DNA from: Mycolicibacterium sp. YH-1
GTDB taxonomy: Bacteria > Actinomycetota > Actinomycetes > Mycobacteriales > Mycobacteriaceae
Assembly: GCF_022557175.1 (NCBI RefSeq)
Contig: NZ_CP092915.1
Coordinates: 5,456,001 to 5,520,000 of the forward strand
Direction of reading: 5' to 3'
Length of the DNA stretch: 64,000 bases
Shown: positions 38,814 through 47,240 of the stretch, one piece after another
Position numbering within the stretch: the stretch's first letter is position 1
Layout: each line of letters opens with the position of its first letter
The notes under the pieces: generated by a model
What the model saw: the letters and a program-made list of their open reading frames with translations, nothing else
Databases searched by the model: none
What the model was told of the DNA's origin: nothing
Position numbers and translations under genes: made by a program

Positions 38814-41164
38814 CAGTCCCTCGCAAAGGCCTGGGCGAAGTCTCTTTCAAGGTCCTCATATGGCGTGCCCGATATGTCGACGACCACCTTGGCGATGGTG
38901 CCGCCGGTGAATGCGAATGGGGCCTGGTAGCTGCTCGACACCGCCTGACCGGCATTGCGACCGACTGCCACGCCACCGCCGGCGAGCCCGAAAGTGCCCG
39001 GATGGGCACGCACGCCCGGCAACGTCGCAACCTTGGCGTCATCGACGTACAGCGAGACGTCGCCGAGCGGAGTGTGACTGTTCTCCACGGTCCCGGTCCG
39101 GTCGTATCGGACGCCGAACACGTGACTGCCCAGAGGAATCGGGGCCGGGGCACAGACACTCTGCTCGTCCTCGCCCATGAAGTTGTAGACGTAACACAGC
39201 TGGGCGTCCTTGACGAACAGCACGTGACCACCGTGGCCCGCGCCCTGCTTGAACAAGACGCCTTCCGCGGCGCCGTCATCAACGGTCACCTCGGCGAGGA
39301 CGGAGAACGACTGCCCACGAAGCTCGGGGGCGGCACCGACGCCCACTTCGGCCGAGTCCGGGTAGTAGATGAAGGAGTTGCGGTCGACCGACAACGAGGG
39401 TCGCCAACGAGCGATCGTGTCGAAGATGTTGAGATCGCCCAACGGCAGCCCGTTGTACTTGGCGGCCTCGCTGAACCACAGCGCCTTGAGTTCCTCGAGC
39501 TTCTCTGGCTGCTGGGCGGCCAGGTCATGGCACTGACTGCGGTCGGACTCGATGTGGAACAGCTCCCAGCGGTCAGCGGGGAACTGCGACCAACCAGCCG
39601 GGCTCGCCGCGTGCACCGTATTGGCCAACCAGCCCTTGTGCCAGATCGCCCTAGTGCCGAGCATGGTGTAGAACTGCGTGTCCTTACCCGTGTCGGCACG
39701 CGAATCGGCAAGCGCAGCAGCGAAACTCACCCCGTCGAGCGGCTTCTGAGCGATACCTGCCACCTCGTCGGGCGGGGTGATTCCGAGTAGGTCGTAGACG
39801 GTGGGCGTGACGTCGCAGACATTGATGTAGGTGTCTCGAACTTCGCCGTGCGCATCAATTCCGTTGGGCCAGCTGATGATCGCGCTGTCGGCGATGCCGC
39901 CCTCGTGTGAGGCGTAGCGCTTGAAGAGCTTGTAGGGCGTGTTGAACGCCATCGCCCACCCGATCGGGTAGTGGTTGTAGGTCTCCGGCCCGCCGAGCTG
40001 GTCGTAGAACCGCAGGCTCTCCGCGACGGTGTCGATGTAGCCGTTGAAGAACTTGTTCTCGTTGACCGAGCCGTTCGGTCCACCCTCTCCGCTGGCTCCG
40101 TTGTCGGAGATGACGACGATGATGGTGTTGTCGAGCTGGCCGGATTCCTCGAGGTAATCCAGGATCCGGCCGATCTGCGCGTCGGTGTAGGACAGGAAGC
40201 CGGCAAACACCTCGGCCATCCTGGAGAACAGCCGCTTCTCGTCGTCGTCCAGTGTGTCCCATTCCCGCACGGTGTCCTGGTACGGCCATGCCTCGCCGTT
40301 GGGCCCCTTGACGTCGAGATACGGGTTGACCGGCGATAATTCGGTGTCTTGGGGCACTATGCCCAGCTTCTTCTGATTCTCCAGCACGACCTCGCGATAG
40401 GCCTCGTAACCCATGTCGAAGCGGCCGGCGTACTTGTCGGCCCACTCCTTGGCAACGTGATGGGGCGCGTGGCCAGCGCCGGGGCACAGGTAGTTGAACC
40501 ACGGTTTGTCGGGTGCGATCACCTTGGCATCCCGAATGAACTCGATCGCCTTGTCCGCCAGGTCCTTCGACAGGTGGTAGCCCTCCTCGGGAGTGGCGGG
40601 CGGCGCGACGGGGTGATTGTCGTACACCAGTTCCGGATACCACTGATCGGTCTCGCCGCCCAGGAATCCGTAGAACCGCTCGAAACCCCGGGCCAACGGC
40701 CAATGTCTCTTGGTGGCGGCGAGGTTCGACTCCTCCAGTGGGGTCAGGTGCCACTTGCCCACGCAGTAGGTGTTGTACCCGTTCTCGGCGAGCACCTCCG
40801 ACAACAACGCCGTGTCGGCGGGTATGCGCCCGTTGCAGTTCGGAAATCCGTCGGTGAACTCCTCGATGGTCGCCATTCCCACGGTCGTGGCATTGCGACC
40901 GGTCAGCAGCGACGCGCGGGTCGGCGAGCACAGCGCGGTGGTGTGGAACTGCGACAGCCGCACACCGCGCTGCGCTATCCGACTCATCGCGGGCATATCG
41001 ACCAGTCCACCGAAGCAGTCCCAGGTGGCAATGCCGATATCGTCCCAGACCAGGTACAAGACATTGGGTGACCCCGCCGGGGCGGTCGGCGCCGCGTACG
41101 GGCCCCAGTCGGGTTCCGAGTCGCGGATGTCGAGTTCGATCTTGCCGTTAAACGTCCGTGTCAT
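38813..41164 (-). CDS. atsA: Arylsulfatase AtsA
   Basis: 783 residues from the ATG at 41164 (MTRTFNGKIELDIRDSEPDWGPYAAP), close to the 787 residues of M. tuberculosis AtsA (Rv0711). A 43-codon upstream extension was rejected. Type I sulfatase motifs: metal-binding Asp41-Asp42 (LVWDDIGIATWDCFGG), Cys79 in LCSPTRASLLTGR (to be converted to formylglycine), YCVGKWHLTP and VVISDNGASGEGG. A C-terminal jelly-roll-like region (from ~560) contains GAGHGGHVLFVKDAQL. No signal peptide is visible. It hydrolyses sulfate esters. Its maturase is not in this window. Confidence 0.93.
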   Translation of the reverse strand: MTRTFNGKIELDIRDSEPDWGPYAAPTAPAGSPNVLYLVWDDIGIATWDCFGGLVDMPAMSRIAQRGVRLSQFHTTALCSPTRASLLTGRNATTVGMATIEEFTDGFPNCNGRIPADTALLSEVLAENGYNTYCVGKWHLTPLEESNLAATKRHWPLARGFERFYGFLGGETDQWYPELVYDNHPVAPPATPEEGYHLSKDLADKAIEFIRDAKVIAPDKPWFNYLCPGAGHAPHHVAKEWADKYAGRFDMGYEAYREVVLENQKKLGIVPQDTELSPVNPYLDVKGPNGEAWPYQDTVREWDTLDDDEKRLFSRMAEVFAGFLSYTDAQIGRILDYLEESGQLDNTIIVVISDNGASGEGGPNGSVNENKFFNGYIDTVAESLRFYDQLGGPETYNHYPIGWAMAFNTPYKLFKRYASHEGGIADSAIISWPNGIDAHGEVRDTYINVCDVTPTVYDLLGITPPDEVAGIAQKPLDGVSFAAALADSRADTGKDTQFYTMLGTRAIWHKGWLANTVHAASPAGWSQFPADRWELFHIESDRSQCHDLAAQQPEKLEELKALWFSEAAKYNGLPLGDLNIFDTIARWRPSLSVDRNSFIYYPDSAEVGVGAAPELRGQSFSVLAEVTVDDGAAEGVLFKQGAGHGGHVLFVKDAQLCYVYNFMGEDEQSVCAPAPIPLGSHVFGVRYDRTGTVENSHTPLGDVSLYVDDAKVATLPGVRAHPGTFGLAGGGVAVGRNAGQAVSSSYQAPFAFTGGTIAKVVVDISGTPYEDLERDFAQAFARD

Positions 41165-41328
41165 CGCGCCTCGTCCTGATCCGTCGGCCGCCGTGTCGTC
41201 GCCGGTCGCCCGGAGGTTACACCGGCTAGATGTAGCGTCGCTGAGGAATTGACCCGCGGCGCCACTTTGCCTCGGCAATGCCCTCAAAGACACTGCCTTG
41301 CAACGGCAGAGCGTCAGGCGATATCCGT

Positions 41329-43314
41329 CTAGTCAGCACCACCGCGGCGTCGTCGCCACCACAGCGCTGCACCCAATCCGAGCACGGCGGCGGCGAGGAC
41401 TCCTGCGCCGATGGCCAGCCAGATAGGCGGCGAGTTGGCTCCATCCTGGTCCGTTGTCGGTGCGATGCCCTCCGGCCCGATCGCCAACTCGGTGACCGTG
41501 CCCTCAGCGCCGGCCGCCAGAACGTCACCGCTCAGGCTCGACCAGCCGTTCGGTAGCTGATCGATATGGCCGAAGAGTGGCTCGATCAGCGACCATGCTC
41601 CGCTCGAGGTGACCAGGACGACCGTACGATCGCGGGGCTGGTCGGCAAAGACCTGAATCGACGCCAGCCCCCCATTGATGTCAGCGCGAAGTTCGTCGCG
41701 GAGAGCGACCTGCACATCGGAGCTCTCGCCACCGATCGGCGGGCGCAGCGACGTCGACCGCAGTGTCGCGGAGTTCGCCACGATCAGCGCACCCGTACTC
41801 GCTCCTGCCGCGTCCTTGACGTTGACGACACGCGGCCTCAGGGGCGCCTCGGTCTGCCGAGCGATGTTCGCGACCACGCGGGATGCAAAGTCGAGTTGAC
41901 TCGGACCACTGCCGTCGAGCGCGACAAGGAATTCGGGGCTGAATTCCGATGGCACGGCCCCGAAACCCCCAAGTGGCTGCCCACCGCGTCGCATCGTCAG
42001 CGTCGACCGGGGATCCAACTCAAACGTCATCGGCGCAATGGTCGGGCTGCACAGTTGGCGTGGGCTGAACGTCAGGTCGAAATCGAAGTTGACTCGCTGC
42101 TTGAGAAACTCGCCGGGCACGTCGAAGACGGCATCAACGCGGCCGCTGTCCCGCAGCGGCGCGGTGTAGACCGCCTGACCGTTCACGCTGACCATCACAC
42201 TCGCGGAGTCCGCGTCCGCAACCGGCGTATGGGTGGCCAGCAGATGCACCTGCACGCCGTCGACCCGGGCGCCCAGCGCAGAACGGTCAACGCCCACGGT
42301 GAACTTGGACGTCCGAAGCACCGAGCTTTCGCCCGTCAACTTCAGCTGACCGAAGGTGGCCTCGTCGGACTCGGGGCCCACGTCGGAACCCGCCTTGCTG
42401 ACACGCGCATTCGGGACCTGCGCCAACGACTGCAACTGGTTGATCACGAGGGATGCCTGTTCGGCGAGTTGGTCGCCACGGCCGGTCAGCTTGAGGAAGG
42501 CGTCGGACGTTCCTGCGTTGATCACCTCGAGTCCGGCATCGCCGCGTTCGACCACGATGGCGCGGGTGAATTGTGGTGCGGGAGGGGGCGAAGCACCGCG
42601 CGGTTGATTGACCACGGTGATCGCTGTCGACTGCGGTCGGTACATGCGCGCGACCGCTGACGCCAATGTGAGCACGCCCTGCTTCTCCGCGTCCTCGGCG
42701 TCGGTCGGCGCATAGATCGTGAGTCGCTGCAGAACTGGGGGGAAGAACGTCGCGATCGTGGTCGGGGCGGTTTCGTTTCCGGCGAACACCGCAGTGAGAT
42801 CGCTGATGACCACGCGCTCCCCGAGCCCGCACCGTTCTTGGCCTGGGCGCGGAACCTCTCGCACCGTGAAGGACAGCCCGACTCCCGAGGCATCGGCCTG
42901 GGCTGCCGCCACATCGACGTCGAATGGAACAACGGCTTGATTGGGGGCAACGGCGGGCAAGTCGATCGTTGCCATGAGTGCGCCCCTACGGTCGACGATC
43001 TCCACGAAACCCGCGGCGAAATCGACCGGTGCGTGAATGAGGCCGCGTAGCCGAATGATGGAGAAACCTGATGGCACGGGAACTGTGAAATCCTGATTGG
43101 TGTTGGCACCGACCAGCGTGATGTCTCCAGTAAGTCCGAGTGTCCGCCACGGCAGCGCCACCTCCCCGCCGGCAGCGGGGTCGAGGTTCAGCGGGTCGGC
43201 ATGAGCCGCCTGCGGCATGCCAAGCGTCGCCGCGAGCACCACCGACAGAAGTAGGCCCGCCACCCTACGGATAGCGTTGTGCCCTATCGATGTTCGAGAC
43301 AGTCCCCCGTTCAT
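41329..43314 (-). CDS. BcsB-like secreted/membrane-anchored protein
   Basis: 661 residues from the ATG at 43314. A longer frame upstream has no signal-peptide logic. Residues 1-~40 are a signal peptide (RRVAGLLLSVVLAATLGMPQAAHA, cleavage near AHA-DP). The body alternates carbohydrate-binding-like beta domains with flavodoxin-like ones (LPWRTLGLTGDITLVGANTNQDFTVPVP, VLQRLTIYAPTDAEDAEKQG, NFDFDLTFSPRQLCSPTIAPMTFELDPRST). The C-terminus has one transmembrane helix (PIWLAIGAGVLAAAVLGLGAALWW) and a basic tail. This is the layout of BcsB, the extracellular partner of cellulose synthase, but no BcsA is present. It faces the Wzz-like gene across a 373-bp divergent gap, so a role in export or surface retention of the polymer is inferred. 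Confidence 0.78.
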   Translation of the reverse strand: MNGGLSRTSIGHNAIRRVAGLLLSVVLAATLGMPQAAHADPLNLDPAAGGEVALPWRTLGLTGDITLVGANTNQDFTVPVPSGFSIIRLRGLIHAPVDFAAGFVEIVDRRGALMATIDLPAVAPNQAVVPFDVDVAAAQADASGVGLSFTVREVPRPGQERCGLGERVVISDLTAVFAGNETAPTTIATFFPPVLQRLTIYAPTDAEDAEKQGVLTLASAVARMYRPQSTAITVVNQPRGASPPPAPQFTRAIVVERGDAGLEVINAGTSDAFLKLTGRGDQLAEQASLVINQLQSLAQVPNARVSKAGSDVGPESDEATFGQLKLTGESSVLRTSKFTVGVDRSALGARVDGVQVHLLATHTPVADADSASVMVSVNGQAVYTAPLRDSGRVDAVFDVPGEFLKQRVNFDFDLTFSPRQLCSPTIAPMTFELDPRSTLTMRRGGQPLGGFGAVPSEFSPEFLVALDGSGPSQLDFASRVVANIARQTEAPLRPRVVNVKDAAGASTGALIVANSATLRSTSLRPPIGGESSDVQVALRDELRADINGGLASIQVFADQPRDRTVVLVTSSGAWSLIEPLFGHIDQLPNGWSSLSGDVLAAGAEGTVTELAIGPEGIAPTTDQDGANSPPIWLAIGAGVLAAAVLGLGAALWWRRRRGGAD

Positions 43315-43687
43315 GGCCGCCTCGTTCCTCGTCACGTGCACGGCATCGCTGAACTCATGAGACACCCGCTCCAAGTCTTTAGTGTGGAGGCATCCGAATT
43401 GCATATCGGCGTCGGACGATACCGTTAAACCACCGAATGTGGTGCCAGACCCGCCGCCGCGCGATTCGCGGGGAAAACAGCTTCGCAATAACCTTCGCAA
43501 ACCGCGTGCACGAAAAGTCGAATGCAATATCATCGGTGCGTTAGTGATCGGGTGCGGCAATTACCATGTCGTCGTGTCCACAAATGCAGGGATACCGGCG
43601 TGACCACCACGACGCATTTCCCAATCGGCGCGTTTCCATCCAATGCCGGGCAATTCGGACTAGCGCAACTACCATGTTGATCGCATC
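43315..43687. promoter_or_regulatory. Divergent regulatory region of the exopolysaccharide cluster
   Basis: 373 bp without a supported gene, less GC-rich than the neighbours, between the BcsB-like gene (minus) and the Wzz-like gene (plus). It must hold both promoters. It contains a direct repeat CTTCGCAA at 43481-43488 and 43493-43500 (12-bp period, just over one helical turn), a possible regulator site. I found no confident -10/-35 pair. Confidence 0.45.
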
Positions 43688-44929
43688 GTGAGTTCAGGAC
43701 GGAGCGCCGCAGAGTTGGGTTTCAACGTGTCGAAGGTATCCCCGTCCACGATTTCCACTATTTCATCGCTCGAAACCCGCTTGCTGATCATGAAGGTGCT
43801 CGTCGGCGCAGTCATCGGCCTGTGCGCCGGGGGGCTCATCGGCGGAGTTGGCTTCGCAACGTTGGCAGCAGACAGCACCGCGACAGCCTTTGTGCGACTC
43901 CAGAATCCGGCTGACCTGACGGCCATCGCAGGCGGCGCGGATCAGACCACCCCCAACAACCAGGACAACTCGAGCGCATTCGTCGCCGGGGAGATCGCCT
44001 ACCTATCGGGGAAGGGCTTCGCGCAGGCCGTGGCTCGCAAGATGGCGAACGACGAGCCCGCGGAACTCAACATCGCGCAGGCCAATGAGTCGCCGATGGT
44101 CACCATCAGCACCAGTAGTAGGTCCGGTGACGAAGCCGTCAGAACCGTGCAGACGGCCATCGACCTCTACGGACACGAACTCGAGCAGCGCGTTGACGCG
44201 CAGCTTCGGACGATCCTGCCGAGGCTGTCCGAATGGCAACAGCGAGCCGCCGCAGACCCCACCCGTACGCAGGAACTCCAGCGAGTGCGCGAGAGCGTCG
44301 AGCTGCAAGCGGAACAGGCCAGCACCCTGCTCGTCGTGCAGCCTCCGACACTGAACCATCCGAGCAGTAGGCAGTGGCTCATGGGAGCGGTTCTCGGCGC
44401 GCTGGTGGGCGGTTCCTGTGGCGCGGCAGTCGTGCTCGCTCGACGACGACGCTCCGGCCACGGATCCCTGGTGAAGACCGTGACCGACGAGGTTGAAGGT
44501 GTGCTGCTGCCCGCCGTCGACCTCGACATGCCGCCGCGCAATGCGTGGACTGACGAACAGGCCCGGCTCGGCCGAACGCTCTACGCGCAGTGTCCGTCTA
44601 CGGGACCCAATCGCCTCATCCTGGTCATCGGCGCATCGCCGTCATCAGGAGGCGCAGCCGTGGCTTCTCTGCTGAAGATGGCGGCGGCCGAATCGCCCAC
44701 GGCTCGAGTGGTCGACGGCGGATCCGTCGGCGACCCGACGCTGACCCCCGACGCCATCGGCGCCGCCACCGACATCGTGCTCGCGCTCCGAATCGAAGCC
44801 GACACCGTGACGCAAGCTTTGGCGTTGCGCGCTGCCACCGCATCCAGTGCCGCGCCCGTGGTGGCGGTCTTCACTCACCGTCGGTGGCGGGGTCTTTCGT
44901 TCGGGAGACGCCGACGGGGCCACGCGTGA
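43688..44929 (+). CDS. Wzz-like polysaccharide co-polymerase with degenerate kinase-like domain
   Basis: 413 residues from a GTG at 43688. First transmembrane helix at about 36-60 (VLVGAVIGLCAGGLIGGVGFATLAA), then a periplasmic-side region with coiled-coil character (QLRTILPRLSEWQQRAA to ELQAEQASTLLVVQPPTL). A Pro-containing second helix precedes RRRR (WLMGAVLGALVGGSCGAAVVLA). The cytosolic C-terminal ~150 residues resemble a BY-kinase/CpsD domain, but the Walker A is GASPSSGGAAVA with no Lys, so ATP binding is doubtful. Such proteins set polymer chain length. Its stop overlaps the next glycosyltransferase start (GTGA). Confidence 0.75.
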   Translation: MSSGRSAAELGFNVSKVSPSTISTISSLETRLLIMKVLVGAVIGLCAGGLIGGVGFATLAADSTATAFVRLQNPADLTAIAGGADQTTPNNQDNSSAFVAGEIAYLSGKGFAQAVARKMANDEPAELNIAQANESPMVTISTSSRSGDEAVRTVQTAIDLYGHELEQRVDAQLRTILPRLSEWQQRAAADPTRTQELQRVRESVELQAEQASTLLVVQPPTLNHPSSRQWLMGAVLGALVGGSCGAAVVLARRRRSGHGSLVKTVTDEVEGVLLPAVDLDMPPRNAWTDEQARLGRTLYAQCPSTGPNRLILVIGASPSSGGAAVASLLKMAAAESPTARVVDGGSVGDPTLTPDAIGAATDIVLALRIEADTVTQALALRAATASSAAPVVAVFTHRRWRGLSFGRRRRGHA

Positions 44930-46041
44930 GGGTGTCAATCGTTCACGAACGGCTGACCGAGATAGCCGGTTCCGAGCACGTCGTTGCCGAACTCTCCCGG
45001 GAGTGGCCAGATGCGCCGATCACGATTCCCATCGTCGATTCACGGGTCACCGCTGCGTTCACCTCCCGCGTGAAGACGGGTGCGCTGTCCTCGGCCTACC
45101 GCTTGGCGGGCTACCGCAGCTACGCGCCGTTGCTTCCGATGGTGCCGGGATGGTTGCGACACCACGACTACGGTTGCGCCGACGCGGTGATCATCAGCCA
45201 TCACGCGTTCGCGTTGGCCGCGGCCAACGCCCCGTTGCGGGCACCGACGATCGCCTACGTCCATTCACCGGCGAGGTGGGCGTGGGACGAGGGCATGCGA
45301 GTCGAAGAGGCTTCGTCGCGAGCCGGGCGCCTGGCACTCGACATGTTGTCGCGGTTGGCGATCAAGACGGAGTTGGCCGCGGCTTCGAGGCTCACGACCA
45401 TCGTGGCCAACAGTTCGGCGGTGGCGCAACGGGTCAAGCACCATTGGCAGCGGGAGGCGCAGGTCGTCCACCCTCCGGTGAACATCGACTTCTACACCCC
45501 GGACGCAGCTGAGGCGCGTGAGGACTACTTCCTGCTCGCAGGACGGTTGGTGTCCTACAAACGCCCGGATATCGCCATAAGGGCGGCCGCGCAGGCCGGT
45601 GTGAAACTGGTGGTCGCCGGTGGTGGCCGGGACTTCGCCAAGTGCAGGAAGCTCGCCCGTGGCGCCGACGTCACGTTCGCCGGTCGGGTTTCGAACGAGG
45701 AGTTCCGCAGCCTGTACCGCCGCGCGAAGGCGTTGGTGATGCCGGGTGAGGAGGACTTCGGCATCACGCCCGTCGAGGCCATGGCCTGCGGGACGCCGGT
45801 GATCGCGCTCGGGGTCGGTGGCGCACTCGACAGTGTCGTCGACGGCCATACGGGCACATTCGTTGACTGCGCCGACGACGCCAAGATGGTCGGTGCCTTC
45901 GCGGAGGAGTTCGCGTCCTTCGACGGCGGTCGCTTCGACCCGGTCGAGATCCGTGCGCACGCAGAACGGTTCTCGCCGGAGAACTTCCGCCGCAGGATGG
46001 CCGGCGTCGTTAGGCAGACGCTGGAGGGCCGACGAGAATGA
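44926..46041 (+). CDS. Glycosyltransferase, GT4 family
   Basis: 371 residues from a GTG at 44926 overlapping the previous stop. GT-B fold: the N-terminal domain starts VSIVHERLTEIAGSEHVVAELSREWPDAP, and the acceptor region has YVHSPARWAWDEGM. The C-terminal donor domain has FLLAGRLVSYKRPDIAIRAA, TFAGRVSNEEFRSLYRRAKALVMPGEEDFGITPVEAMACGTPVIALGVGG with the E-x7-E motif. It is similar to capsular mannosyl/rhamnosyl transferases. The exact sugar is unknown. Confidence 0.9.
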   Translation: MRVSIVHERLTEIAGSEHVVAELSREWPDAPITIPIVDSRVTAAFTSRVKTGALSSAYRLAGYRSYAPLLPMVPGWLRHHDYGCADAVIISHHAFALAAANAPLRAPTIAYVHSPARWAWDEGMRVEEASSRAGRLALDMLSRLAIKTELAAASRLTTIVANSSAVAQRVKHHWQREAQVVHPPVNIDFYTPDAAEAREDYFLLAGRLVSYKRPDIAIRAAAQAGVKLVVAGGGRDFAKCRKLARGADVTFAGRVSNEEFRSLYRRAKALVMPGEEDFGITPVEAMACGTPVIALGVGGALDSVVDGHTGTFVDCADDAKMVGAFAEEFASFDGGRFDPVEIRAHAERFSPENFRRRMAGVVRQTLEGRRE

Positions 46042-46071
46042 CGCACCGCCTAGCATCCACCTGGTTCGGCC

Positions 46072-47238
46072 GTGCCTAACGGCAAACACCTCCACACCGC
46101 CGTGCAGGTCGTCGCCGGCCTGGCGCTGAATGTCTTCCCGGCGATGTTCATCGCGATCTATGCCCGTATCGCGCCCATCGAGACCCAGGGATTCCTGGCG
46201 CTGTCGCTCGCTGTCGGCGTCTACGTCGCGCAGCTCTTCAACGCCTTCGTTGTGGAGGGCCGCCTGGCAACCCCGGACACCGAGGGCGAACTGGGCCTTC
46301 CCATCTGGGTGGTGCTGCTCACCGTCGCCGCCGGCGGGCTGCTGGTGATCGGGCCCGCGGTGGCGTCATCACCTGTCCTGATGGCGAGTTCCGTCGGGGT
46401 GATGACGGGCCTGCTGATGTCCCGCTCGATCGGAGTGGTCGGTGGGCACTGGCAGCGCGAGGGCCTGGGTGCGGCAGTGTTGATCGCCGCCAGCGTCATT
46501 GCTCTCTGGATGGCCGCTCAGCACAGCCCGCATTGTGTACGGGTGCTTGCAGTCGGTGCCGTTCTGGCGGTACTGGTTCGATACCAGCCTCGAAAGAGCA
46601 TGCCGCACATGGGCTTTCCTCCGGACGTCCGCCGGTCCAGCTGGGTCACGGCGGAGACTGCGGTCGTCGGCGCAGTTCAGCCGGCAATCACATCCATCCT
46701 CCTGGTCATGGTCGGACCGGTGGCTTCGGTGACGTTTCGCGTCATCTCAACGGTCGCGGGCGCGTTGGAGCCGATTCTGGCGTACGGCAGGTACCGATTA
46801 CTCGCCCACGGGCACCGAGGCGAACTCAAGGCGTTTGTCGCGGTCTTCGCCATGGGGCTGGCCGTGGTCATGCTCGCTGCGTTCGGCGGGCTCGGAAGCC
46901 TGATATTCGGTCCGGCGTGGCGGAGTGTGGGTGCCGCCGCGATGCTGCTGGCCTGTCTTTGGAAGGCCTTCACGCTGGTGTCCACCGTGCCGTTCGCCGC
47001 GCTTCGCAAGGCAGGCAAGACCACGCTGGTGTTCTGGATCCGCGGGGGCAGCACGGTCATCTACCTGATCATCAGCGTGAGCTTCCTCGTCATGTGGCAG
47101 AACACCGCGGCGATATTTCTGGCGTTCGTCGTGTCCGAGATGGTCACCGCCCTGCTGTACCACTTCGCCGCGGTCAGGGGCGCTCCGGACTATGCGGCGA
47201 CATTCGGGCTCCGACCGCTACGCGAACGGTTCAGTTAG
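46072..47238 (+). CDS. Wzx-like polysaccharide flippase
   Basis: 388 residues from a GTG at 46072, with about 10-12 hydrophobic segments (for example LALNVFPAMFIAIYARI, VVLLTVAAGGLLVIGPAV, LGAAVLIAASVIALWMA, FVAVFAMGLAVVMLAAFGGLGSLIFGPAW). Layout and neighbours (Wzz-like, GT4, Wzy-like) identify a polysaccharide/lipid-linked oligosaccharide exporter of the MOP superfamily. Sequence motifs in this family are weak, so the call rests on topology and context. It ends 2 bp before the polymerase gene. Confidence 0.75.
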   Translation: MPNGKHLHTAVQVVAGLALNVFPAMFIAIYARIAPIETQGFLALSLAVGVYVAQLFNAFVVEGRLATPDTEGELGLPIWVVLLTVAAGGLLVIGPAVASSPVLMASSVGVMTGLLMSRSIGVVGGHWQREGLGAAVLIAASVIALWMAAQHSPHCVRVLAVGAVLAVLVRYQPRKSMPHMGFPPDVRRSSWVTAETAVVGAVQPAITSILLVMVGPVASVTFRVISTVAGALEPILAYGRYRLLAHGHRGELKAFVAVFAMGLAVVMLAAFGGLGSLIFGPAWRSVGAAAMLLACLWKAFTLVSTVPFAALRKAGKTTLVFWIRGGSTVIYLIISVSFLVMWQNTAAIFLAFVVSEMVTALLYHFAAVRGAPDYAATFGLRPLRERFS

Positions 47239-47240
47239 GA

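Noticed and set aside
41165..41293. 43-codon N-terminal extension of AtsA
   Set aside because: It has no similarity to the known AtsA start. MTRTFNGKIELDIRDSEPDW at 41164 aligns with the M. tuberculosis protein.
43315..43560. 82-codon extension of the BcsB-like protein
   Set aside because: It would bury the signal peptide (RRVAGLLLSVVLAATLG) in the middle of the protein. The ATG at 43314 puts it at the N-terminus.
46533..47240. Large plus-strand open frame running through the flippase gene into the polymerase
   Set aside because: The upstream part is Arg/Gly-rich frame-shadow sequence, and the hydrophobic polymerase starts at the ATG at 47241 with a ribosome-binding site.
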